Shown piece by piece: positions 57,487-64,000 of a stretch of DNA of 64,000 nucleotides. The position numbers and the translations under genes are program-made. The number at the start of each line of letters is the position of its first letter. Position 1 is the stretch's first letter. The notes beneath the pieces were generated by a model, which was not told the origin of the DNA, did not search any database, and saw only the letters and a program-made list of their open reading frames with translations. Source of the stretch: a bacterium (GTDB lineage Bacteria > Vulcanimicrobiota > Xenobia > Xenobiales > JADMJV01); the NCBI GenBank assembly GCA_018780265.1, contig JADMJV010000013.1, positions 101,417-165,416 on the forward strand, given 5' to 3'.

Positions 57487-58290
57487 ATGATGACGTCTTT
57501 TAAGCGTATGGCTTTCTATTCATGTTGCTGGGTGGGGCTGCAGAGCGCCCCCGCCGCCTGGTGTCAGCCCCAGGCCGTCCCCGTGCTGGGTGAACAGGTC
57601 GATGGTTCCCTGCTACAGCCCGAGCAAGAGCCGTGGATGCTCACCCCGGCCGAGGTGACCAACTGCCAATTGGAGCGAGGATCGGACTTTTCCTGTCAGA
57701 TGGACAGCGCCGCCCTGCCTCCGATTTTCGTGTCGGTGAGCAACGGTTATTATGAACAGGTGCCTGTGGTGGTGCGCAGCTATGCACCCGCCCCGGTCGA
57801 ACATCGGCGGCGTTCCCTGGCCTCCCGTGGCGCCCATCAGGCTTCCGCCCCTCAGGTGGTCACCGAAACCACCGTGTATCGCAGCGTCTACCGACGCCAG
57901 GCGCGCAAACTCGATATAACGCCCATTATTCACAAGAACGCCGAAAAATATCAACTCGACCCCTGGATGCTGCGCGGTGTAATTGAGGTCGAGTCGGCTT
58001 TTCGCCCCAGCGCCACCAGTTACGCAGGAGCAGGTGGCCTGATGCAGTTGATGCCGGGCACGGCCAGTTACCTGGGCTGTAGGGATCGCTACGACCCCGA
58101 ACAAAATATCGCGGCAGGGGCACGCTATTTGCGCCAGATGCTCAATCGGTTTGACCAGAACTACGACCTGGCCATCGCGGCCTACAATGCGGGTCCCGGC
58201 AATGTGGAGCGTTACGGCGGCATCCCGCCTTTTGCCGAAACCCAAAATTATGTTCGCAAGGTTCGCAAAGCCTGGTCCTGGCGGCCTTAG
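57487..58290 (+). CDS. Lytic transglycosylase (SLT domain) with signal peptide
   Basis: 267 residues. N-terminal signal region (AFYSCCWVGLQSAPAAWCQ) and a linker of about 110 residues. The C-terminal SLT domain has the catalytic Glu in VIEVESAFRP, then GAGGLMQLMPGTASYLG, NIAAGARYLRQMLNRF, and IAAYNAGPGNVERYGGIPPFAETQNYV. It cleaves peptidoglycan glycan strands in the periplasm. Start ATG 57487 lies next to a second ATG. A terminator follows 27 bp after the stop. Confidence 0.93.
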   Translation: MMTSFKRMAFYSCCWVGLQSAPAAWCQPQAVPVLGEQVDGSLLQPEQEPWMLTPAEVTNCQLERGSDFSCQMDSAALPPIFVSVSNGYYEQVPVVVRSYAPAPVEHRRRSLASRGAHQASAPQVVTETTVYRSVYRRQARKLDITPIIHKNAEKYQLDPWMLRGVIEVESAFRPSATSYAGAGGLMQLMPGTASYLGCRDRYDPEQNIAAGARYLRQMLNRFDQNYDLAIAAYNAGPGNVERYGGIPPFAETQNYVRKVRKAWSWRP

Positions 58291-58316
58291 CGCCCTCTTT
58301 GGGGCAAAATTCTGCG

Positions 58317-58362
58317 AGCTGCCTCGCCCGATTTCTTGGAAATCGCGGAGGGGCAGCTTTTT
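58317..58362 (+). terminator. Rho-independent terminator
   Basis: Outer arms AGCTGCC and GGCAGCT, with an inner CGATTTC-GAAATCG stem, then TTTT. It sits between the transglycosylase gene and hpf. Confidence 0.75.
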
Positions 58363-58404
58363 ACGATGGAGAAGACGCGTCTACCACAGTTCTAGGAGGC
58401 GCAC

Positions 58405-58950
58405 TTGGACATTACGGTCAAAGGCAAGAACTTCGACATCACGGATAGCCTGCGCAATCACGCTAAACAAAAGCTTTCGAAGACCACCCGATTTTCAGAC
58501 GCAGTGATGACGGCCGAAGTCACGCTAGCTACCGAGCGCAACTGGCATGTTGCTAAAATCACCCTCAACTGCAAAGGTTCTGACCTGCACGCGGAAGAGA
58601 AATCTACCGATATGTACAATTCGATCGATCGGGTGGTAGAGAAGCTCGAACGCGAGTTGAAGAAACAGAAAGAGAAGGAGTCCAGCCATCGAACGCGCGT
58701 CAGTCCGCTGGAAGCTTCTGCCGAACGGGAGCCGGAGGCTCCCAAAAAGAAGGAAAAAGACGCCTTCTCAGCCCGCATCGAGTCGGTGCAACGATTTACC
58801 CCCCAGTCGATGACCGTCGATGAAGCGGTCAAAGAGTTGGAGTCGAGCGGAGAAGACTTCGTGGGTTTCCTCAACGAGGATACCGGCGTTTTTCAACTGG
58901 TTCACAAAAAGGGACGTGGCTACGGCCTGCTAGAGCCCCGCATCTCCTAG
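58405..58950 (+). CDS. hpf: Ribosome hibernation-promoting factor, long form
   Basis: 181 residues from TTG 58405 with TAGGAGG six bases upstream. N-terminal S30AE domain (MDITVKGKNFDITDSLRNHAKQKLSK; HVAKITLNCKGSDLHAEEKSTDMYNSIDRVVEKLERELKK). A charged linker follows, then the C-terminal dimerisation domain of about 55 residues (FTPQSMTVDEAVKELESSGEDFVGFLNEDTGVFQLVHKKG), which joins two ribosomes as 100S. It is usually induced in stationary phase. A strong hairpin lies 23 bp after the stop. Confidence 0.97.
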   Translation: MDITVKGKNFDITDSLRNHAKQKLSKTTRFSDAVMTAEVTLATERNWHVAKITLNCKGSDLHAEEKSTDMYNSIDRVVEKLERELKKQKEKESSHRTRVSPLEASAEREPEAPKKKEKDAFSARIESVQRFTPQSMTVDEAVKELESSGEDFVGFLNEDTGVFQLVHKKGRGYGLLEPRIS

Positions 58951-58973
58951 CCCTTCAAAGGGTGGAAAATTCC

Positions 58974-59011
58974 CGCAGCGAGGGATCTGCCTCTGGGCAG
59001 GTCCCTCTGCG
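58974..59011 (+). other. Strong hairpin after hpf
   Basis: GAGGGATCTGCC and GGCAGGTCCCTC form a 12-bp stem (one G-U), flanked by CGCAG and CTGCG. No T-run follows immediately (TAAGTTTCG), so it may protect the 3' end, act as a rho-dependent stop, or affect the mini zinc-finger gene 22 bp later. Confidence 0.55.
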
Positions 59012-59032
59012 TAAGTTTCGAAATTTTTCCAG

Positions 59033-59203
59033 ATGCAAGCCATCTGTGACAAATGTAAGGGAACCGGCAAAGTCCTGCAGCCGTTACCACCCGATGGGCA
59101 GTCGTCCGATAGCCAGGCGCCCGATACCCCGGCGGAACCGCAATGGGTCCGCTGTCCGGGCTGTCTGGGTGGCGGAATTATTGACACTACGGCCATGGCC
59201 TGA
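59033..59203 (+). CDS. Mini zinc-finger protein with two CxxCxGxG-like knuckles
   Basis: 56 residues. CDKCKGTGKV at residues 5-14 and CPGCLGGGII near 42-51 reproduce the DnaJ zinc-knuckle pattern, joined by a Pro/Asp/Ser-rich linker. No J-domain is present. Similar short CxxCxGxG proteins occur as partners of chaperones or of metal enzymes. No Shine-Dalgarno is visible before the ATG. The S41 protease gene follows 17 bp later. The short frame is supported by the paired motifs. Confidence 0.65.
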   Translation: MQAICDKCKGTGKVLQPLPPDGQSSDSQAPDTPAEPQWVRCPGCLGGGIIDTTAMA

Positions 59204-59220
59204 GCGAAAAAGGAGAATTC

Positions 59221-60720
59221 ATGCAGCGTTGGCAAGTCCGCGCCAGCAGTTTATTGCTGGCATTCAGTCTTTGGGGATGCTCGGGACCCGGTCCCATTCG
59301 CTCGGTATCTGCCGAGGAGCGGCCCAAACCGGCTCCAGCCGTTGTGTTGCCCAACCACGCTCGCGAGACTGCGCAGCAGTTCGCAGAGGAAGTCAACCCG
59401 GGCAAGCGCAAAAAGGCGCGCAACGCCGATGTCGAGGACATCAAGCGCAACTATGCGGAATTGCTCAAGACACCGACAGAACTCGGTTTTGTCAGCTCGG
59501 AAGACCTCTACCGCAACGTCTATTTTCATGCCCGAAAATCCTTTGTGCAAGAGGTCTCCGAGCCTCAGTTGACCCAGGGTATCGTAAAAGAGTTGACCAA
59601 CTTCTTGACCCAGGCCAAAGTCGACACCGCTCCGGTTAAAGAATTGGAAGCGCTCAAGCCGGTGGAGGCCTACGCCAAGGCCCAGCAGCTCTTCGCCGGC
59701 AAGGTGGACAGCAATCTGCTGGGCTACGCCACCATCAACGGTCTGCTCGATGGCCTCAAGGACAATTATTCGGTAATCATGACCCCTCCCGAGTGGGCCA
59801 AGATGTCTGAACAGTTGGATTCGAAGACCTTTGGCGGGATCGGGATTTACATCGAACTCGATCGCGAGAATGGCAATCAGCTGACCGTCTTTGAGCCCAT
59901 CGAAGGGACCCCGGCCTACAATTCCGGCCTTCTTTCGGGAGACAAGGTCCTCAAGATCGACGGCAAGACCACCGCCGGGGTCACTCTGGACGTGGCTCAG
60001 ACCATGATTCGTGGCAAAGAGGGTTCCCAGGTGGTGCTCACCATTCAGCGGGACGGAGAGGTGAAAGACTACACGGTCACGCGCGCTCAGATTCACAGCA
60101 TCACCGTCAGCAATCGTATGTTTCCCGGTCAGGTGGGCTATATTCGCCTGCGTGCCTTTGGTCGTGACACCGGGGTGGAAATGGCCCAGGCGGTGACCCG
60201 GCTGAAAGCCCAGGGAGCCAGGGGACTGATTCTCGACTTGCGCAACAACGGAGGCGGTTACATCGACGCTTCGGTGGATGTGGTGGGTGAATTTGCCCCC
60301 AACAATTCGCTGGTGGTCTACACCATCGATCGCGGTGGCAAGCGCCGTGAGTATCGCAGTCAAAATGCCGGAGGCCTGGGCATTCCGGCGGTGGTGATGA
60401 TCAATGAATATTCGGCCAGCGCCTCAGAAATTACGGCCGGCGCTCTGCGTGACCACAAACTGGCCACGGTGGTGGGCGACCATAGTTTTGGCAAAGGTTC
60501 GGTGCAACAACTCTACCCCCTCGATATCACCGCTCAGGGCGAGAGCCCGCGTCTGAAGCTGACAGTAGCTCGCTTTTACACCCCTGGCGGCAGCGTAATC
60601 GACCGCCAGGGCATTGAGCCGCAAGTGGTGGTGGATATGGAAACCCGTTGGGTGGGTAAGGTAGAGAAGGACGTGCAACTGCAGAAAGCGGTTGAATTGT
60701 TGGGGGGCACCATCAAGTAG
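59221..60720 (+). CDS. Carboxy-terminal processing protease (S41 family), lipoprotein
   Basis: 499 residues. Lipobox LWGC near residue 20. Order: N-terminal helical region, PDZ domain (GGIGIYIELDRENG; SGLLSGDKVLKIDGKTTAGVTL), then the protease domain with GYIRLRAFG, LILDLRNNGGGYIDASV, the catalytic Ser in NEYSASASEI and the Lys in HSFGKGSVQ. It is a membrane-attached, periplasmic processing or degradation protease. AAAAAGGAG precedes the ATG. Confidence 0.94.
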   Translation: MQRWQVRASSLLLAFSLWGCSGPGPIRSVSAEERPKPAPAVVLPNHARETAQQFAEEVNPGKRKKARNADVEDIKRNYAELLKTPTELGFVSSEDLYRNVYFHARKSFVQEVSEPQLTQGIVKELTNFLTQAKVDTAPVKELEALKPVEAYAKAQQLFAGKVDSNLLGYATINGLLDGLKDNYSVIMTPPEWAKMSEQLDSKTFGGIGIYIELDRENGNQLTVFEPIEGTPAYNSGLLSGDKVLKIDGKTTAGVTLDVAQTMIRGKEGSQVVLTIQRDGEVKDYTVTRAQIHSITVSNRMFPGQVGYIRLRAFGRDTGVEMAQAVTRLKAQGARGLILDLRNNGGGYIDASVDVVGEFAPNNSLVVYTIDRGGKRREYRSQNAGGLGIPAVVMINEYSASASEITAGALRDHKLATVVGDHSFGKGSVQQLYPLDITAQGESPRLKLTVARFYTPGGSVIDRQGIEPQVVVDMETRWVGKVEKDVQLQKAVELLGGTIK

Positions 60721-60735
60721 CCCCAAGGAGAGACC

Positions 60736-62127
60736 ATGGGTGAGGTTGTTCGCGGCCTGGGTACGTACTATTTGCAGACGTACGGCTGCCAGATGAATGA
60801 ATACGATTCCGAGCTGATCTGTTGGATGCTGGAGCAATTGCATTATGCGCCGACTGACCAGCCCGAGTCGGCCGATATCGCCATTTTTAACACCTGCTGC
60901 ATCCGCGACAACGCGGATCAAAAGGTCTATGGTCGGTTGGGCGATTTTAAGCGTTTCAAAAAGGACAACCCAAAGCAGGTGCTGGCCGTGGCCGGTTGTC
61001 TGGCCCAAAAAGACGGGGAGGAGTTTCTGCGCCGCTTCAGCCAGGTAGACGTAGTGGTGGGCACCCACAACCTGGTGGAGTTGCCCGATCTGGTGCAGCG
61101 GGTGCAGCGCGGTGAAGGACGTTTTGTGCGCGTGGAGCGTGTGGGCGACTCCTTCTCTCTGCTGGCCAATCCGCGCAATCAGCACAGCGCCATGGTCACC
61201 ATATCCATGGGTTGCGACCAGTGGTGCACTTTTTGCATTGTGCCCTACGTGCGTGGCCGGCTGAAAAGCCGGCCGCTGGAGCAGGTGGTCAGCGAGGTCA
61301 AGCGGGTAGTGCGCGAGGGTCGCCGAGAAGTGATGCTGTTGGGCCAGAACGTCAACGACTACGGCCGCGACCTGGATCCCAAACGCGACTTTGGGGACTT
61401 GATTCGTGGTCTCAAAGGGGCCCCGGGTTTGGACCGACTGCGTTTTATGTCGCCCCATCCGGCTTACTTTACCCAGTCGGTGATCGACGCGCTGGCCGAC
61501 AATCCAGCCACCTGCGAGGGCATTCATCTGCCCGTGCAATCCGGTGACGACGCGGTGTTGGACCGCATGCGTCGCAAATACAAGGCCTCCGAGTTTGTAG
61601 ACCTGGTAGCCCGCATGCGTGCGGCCATGCCGGATCTGGCTTTGAGCACTGACGTGATCGTAGGTTTTCCTGGCGAAACCGAGGAGCAGTTTCAAAACAC
61701 CCTCGACCTGGTTCGCCAGGTTCGCTTTAAGAGTGCCTTCATGTTTGCCTACTCGCCCCGTCCCGGCACGCCAGGAAACCTGTTTACCGACCAGGTCCCC
61801 GAAGAGGTCAAAATGGAGCGTCTCTATCGCCTGATCGATTTGCAAAACGAGATCTCGGTGGAAGACAATCGACAATTGGAAGGCACGACCCTGGAGATCA
61901 TGGTGGACGGCCCCAGTAAGAAGGACCCCGGTCGCCTGACCGGCCGGGGGCGTTGCGGGCGACTGGCTCACTTTGCCTGCGACCAGGAACTGACCGGTCG
62001 CCTGGCTCGGGTGCGCATCAGCAAAGCATTCGTGTGGGGATTTCAGGGAGAACTGGAAGCGGCTGAATCTCGGGCGGGAGAGTGGGCCCTGGTGCCCTCC
62101 CAGCCTACTATCCCCGTGATCGCCTAG
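60736..62127 (+). CDS. miaB: tRNA-2-methylthio-N6-dimethylallyladenosine synthase MiaB
   Basis: 463 residues. The N-terminal UPF0004 domain has Cys residues at QTYGCQMNEYDS, NTCCIRDNA and AVAGCLAQKDGEE. The radical SAM cluster motif is MGCDQWCTFCIVPYVRG, and the TRAM domain follows (C-terminal 65 residues). It methylthiolates i6A37 of tRNAs. VGTHN and the PVQSGDDAVLDRMRRKY block place it with MiaB rather than MtaB or RimO. Its stop TAG overlaps the start GTG of the histidine kinase by one base. Confidence 0.93.
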   Translation: MGEVVRGLGTYYLQTYGCQMNEYDSELICWMLEQLHYAPTDQPESADIAIFNTCCIRDNADQKVYGRLGDFKRFKKDNPKQVLAVAGCLAQKDGEEFLRRFSQVDVVVGTHNLVELPDLVQRVQRGEGRFVRVERVGDSFSLLANPRNQHSAMVTISMGCDQWCTFCIVPYVRGRLKSRPLEQVVSEVKRVVREGRREVMLLGQNVNDYGRDLDPKRDFGDLIRGLKGAPGLDRLRFMSPHPAYFTQSVIDALADNPATCEGIHLPVQSGDDAVLDRMRRKYKASEFVDLVARMRAAMPDLALSTDVIVGFPGETEEQFQNTLDLVRQVRFKSAFMFAYSPRPGTPGNLFTDQVPEEVKMERLYRLIDLQNEISVEDNRQLEGTTLEIMVDGPSKKDPGRLTGRGRCGRLAHFACDQELTGRLARVRISKAFVWGFQGELEAAESRAGEWALVPSQPTIPVIA

Positions 62128-64000
62128 TGTCGGCGGCCCAGACTGCAGCTACCCGGTGGGTCCGACAGGCCCTGCCCGACAGCGTGTCGCGCCTGCTGAT
62201 TTCGACGCTGGAGCAGGTGCGCCAACAGCACCAGGCGCCCCGGGTCTGGGTACTTTTGTTGATGGGAGCCGATCGCTACGAATTGCTGGCTTCGGTGGCC
62301 GATCTCAGTCCCGAGAGGACCCAGTTTGTGGGCCGCGGCCCCGAGGACCCCCATGTACTGACCAGTTATCAGGCTCGTTCGCTGTCGCCCTTTCGAGGGT
62401 CGGCCCACGTGTTTTGCTGGCCCCTGAGCTACGGACTACTTTTGGCCGAAGAGATTCAAGACGTTTCCCAGAGCCTGCTGGATACTATCGAGATTATCGT
62501 GGAGCGCCTGGCCTACGAGCACGAGTGTCAGGGTCTGCGCAAGCCTCCCGGAGAAGAGGAGCCCGAGATCGGTCGCGAGGCCGACCTGCGCTCGGCCGAA
62601 CGCCGCGCCGAGTCGCTCCATCTGTGGTATCGCCAGGCGGCCAGCACGCTGGCCTCAACGCAGTTGAGCCAGGCCTTGCCGAGCTTTGCGCAGCGGGCCG
62701 CCCGTCTGTTGGAGGTCAATTTTTCGGCCGTACTGGTCTACGAGAACCGGCGCCTGCGTTTGTGGGGCGGGGAGCCCTTGAGGGCCCAATTAGGACCTGT
62801 ATTCTCCCCCCGCCGGCTGGGCAGCCTGGCCCGCCTGATGCTGGAACAGCGGATTCCCTACGTGTCGTCATTGGAGCCCGATCGCCTGGCCAAGAGCCAG
62901 ATTTTTCAATCGCTGGAACTGAAGTCCCTGATTGCTTTACCGCTGGTGGTTGACGACCGCTGCCTGGGCGGCTTCTTGTTAGGGGGCCCGGAGGCACGCG
63001 ACTTTACGACCGAAGAGATCGAACTGGCCAAGTTGATGGCCCACCAGATTTCGCTATTTTTGGAGAACGCGCTGCTGGCCCACGGCGCCGATGTGGAGCG
63101 GGTGGTGTCGAGAGCGGTGCTGGACAGCATGGCCGACGGAGTGATGACGCTGGACTGGGAAAAACGCATTACCAGCTTCAACCGGGCCGCTGAATCCATC
63201 ACCGGTTGGACAGCGGAGCGAGCCATCGGACGCACCTGCGAGGAGGTGCTGCGGGCCCAATATTTCTGCGCCAATGAAGGCAGTGGGCGACGCTCGGCCT
63301 CGTGTCCGGAGAGTTGCCCGATGGTACAACTGCTATCCGACCAAAAATTGATGGACACGGGCATCACTGTCGAAGGCAGCATTCTCACTCAGGAAGGTGA
63401 CTCGCGCTACATCAGTTCGACCTACTCGGTGGTGGCCGACCAGGGAGATCTGATGGGGGCGGTGGTGCTCTTTCGCGATATCACCGAGAAACGGGCCATC
63501 GAGCAGATGAAGTCCGACTACGCGGCGGCCCTCTCCCACGACCTGAAGACTCCGCTGACGGCCATGAAGGGTTATGCCATCACCCTGCTACGTCACGGCG
63601 AGAAGCTGGACGAGGAGACTCGCCAGGACGCACTGGAAGTGATCAATTCGGAGATCGACCGGGTCACTCGGATGTTCGACAATTTGTTACACCAGGCCCG
63701 CATTGAGGCCGGCCAGCAGGGCCGATATATCGAGGCGGTATCGCTGCATCAGGTCGTCAAGCGGGTGGTGAGTGTGCATCAGTTGAGCAGTCGACGCCAC
63801 GATATCAGCAACAGTGTGCCTGACAATCTGGTGGTGCGCGCCGACCGCGATCAATTGGAGCAGATTCTCAATAACCTGGTCTCCAACGCCGTCAAGTATT
63901 CACCCAAAGGCTGCGCCATACACGTGGATGCCCGAGAGGATGGACGCAACGCTTATGTGGAGGTGATCGATACCGGGCCGGGCATCCCCCCGGACCAGTT
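62127..64000 (+). CDS. Cytoplasmic GAF-PAS sensor histidine kinase (partial, runs off the window)
   Basis: The frame opens with GTG 62127, overlapping the miaB stop, and is unbroken to base 64000 (about 624 codons). Order: N-terminal variable part, GAF domain (about 180-320), PAS domain (about 330-460, TGWTAERAIGRTCEEVL, with a Cys-rich CANEGSGRRSASCPESCP loop), HisKA with the His in LSHDLKTPLTAMKGY, then HATPase with the N-box NNLVSNAVKYS and G1 DTGPGIPPDQ. No transmembrane helix is seen, so the signal is probably intracellular. The Cys cluster in the PAS loop could bind a metal or sense redox. The partner regulator is outside the window. Confidence 0.93.
   Translation, partial: MSAAQTAATRWVRQALPDSVSRLLISTLEQVRQQHQAPRVWVLLLMGADRYELLASVADLSPERTQFVGRGPEDPHVLTSYQARSLSPFRGSAHVFCWPLSYGLLLAEEIQDVSQSLLDTIEIIVERLAYEHECQGLRKPPGEEEPEIGREADLRSAERRAESLHLWYRQAASTLASTQLSQALPSFAQRAARLLEVNFSAVLVYENRRLRLWGGEPLRAQLGPVFSPRRLGSLARLMLEQRIPYVSSLEPDRLAKSQIFQSLELKSLIALPLVVDDRCLGGFLLGGPEARDFTTEEIELAKLMAHQISLFLENALLAHGADVERVVSRAVLDSMADGVMTLDWEKRITSFNRAAESITGWTAERAIGRTCEEVLRAQYFCANEGSGRRSASCPESCPMVQLLSDQKLMDTGITVEGSILTQEGDSRYISSTYSVVADQGDLMGAVVLFRDITEKRAIEQMKSDYAAALSHDLKTPLTAMKGYAITLLRHGEKLDEETRQDALEVINSEIDRVTRMFDNLLHQARIEAGQQGRYIEAVSLHQVVKRVVSVHQLSSRRHDISNSVPDNLVVRADRDQLEQILNNLVSNAVKYSPKGCAIHVDAREDGRNAYVEVIDTGPGIPPDQ

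Noticed and set aside
60424..61971. 515-codon minus-strand ORF opposite the S41 protease and miaB genes
   Set aside because: It is antisense to two strongly conserved genes. Its composition (His/Gln-rich) is what a high-GC antisense frame gives, and it has no motif.
1..64000. CRISPR arrays, rRNA or full insertion sequences
   Set aside because: No regularly spaced repeat array, no rRNA-like segment and no transposase ORF was seen. The rplJ/rplL repeat lacks spacers, and the 33.2-kb repeats have no transposase.

Overview
This window reads as chromosomal DNA of a Gram-negative bacterium with moderately high GC (high fifties percent by eye). The Gram-negative call rests on an outer-membrane beta-barrel, a TolC-type channel with a periplasmic adaptor, and many Lol-type lipoproteins. 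Gene density is high, with many 1-4 nt start/stop overlaps. GTG and TTG starts are common. Class III-type PHA synthase, DUF2079, DUF4127, Hanks-type kinase and many secreted beta-propellers fit a poorly characterised phylum. I cannot assign the taxon from sequence alone.

Layout. 1-7.8 kb: end of a cell-surface protein with a terminator, a BNR propeller/porin pair, an AAA-DUF4143 ATPase, a class I amidotransferase-like hydrolase, and a Stealth/GT4 polysaccharide pair. 7.8-13.7 kb: a MacAB-TolC-like exporter whose permease faces the adaptor-ATPase-TolC operon. 13.7-24 kb: TolB-like and NHL-like propeller proteins, a DUF2079 membrane protein, an N-terminally short MazF, OsmC, a lipase, a serine hydrolase and a Uma2 nuclease. 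24-26.5 kb: PHA synthase (PhaC, PhaE-like) and a GspF-N-like membrane protein. 26.6-32.9 kb: smc, a TIM-barrel protein and DUF4127 in one overlapping operon, then TerC. 32.9-35.1 kb: an accessory island with a tiny secreted peptide, two divergent PIN toxin-antitoxin modules with readable promoters, a truncated gene and a 58-bp duplicate of an antitoxin gene.

36.3-37.7 kb: rplJ-rplL with promoter, L10 leader, tandem hairpin repeats between the genes and a terminator, standing apart from rplKA and rpoBC. 37.7-45.5 kb: zinc-ribbon protein, map, GT2, B12-binding radical SAM protein, MerR/DnaJ pair, M20 peptidase, thioredoxin-like protein. 45.6-52.6 kb: a run of propeller, GGCT-like, TPR and hypothetical proteins, then a phosphodiesterase and a Ser/Thr kinase. 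52.7-64 kb: lipoprotein cytochrome c, aroC, SIS protein, XdhC-like protein, lytic transglycosylase, hpf, a mini zinc-finger protein, S41 protease, miaB and a cytoplasmic GAF-PAS histidine kinase cut by the window end.

Most of the window is housekeeping and envelope genes. The best candidates for new biology are the 33-35 kb toxin-antitoxin island, the rplJ/rplL hairpin array, the hairpin between SD and start of the radical SAM gene, the amber-interrupted zinc-ribbon ORF, and several proteins under 60 residues. None is proven to be a new system.
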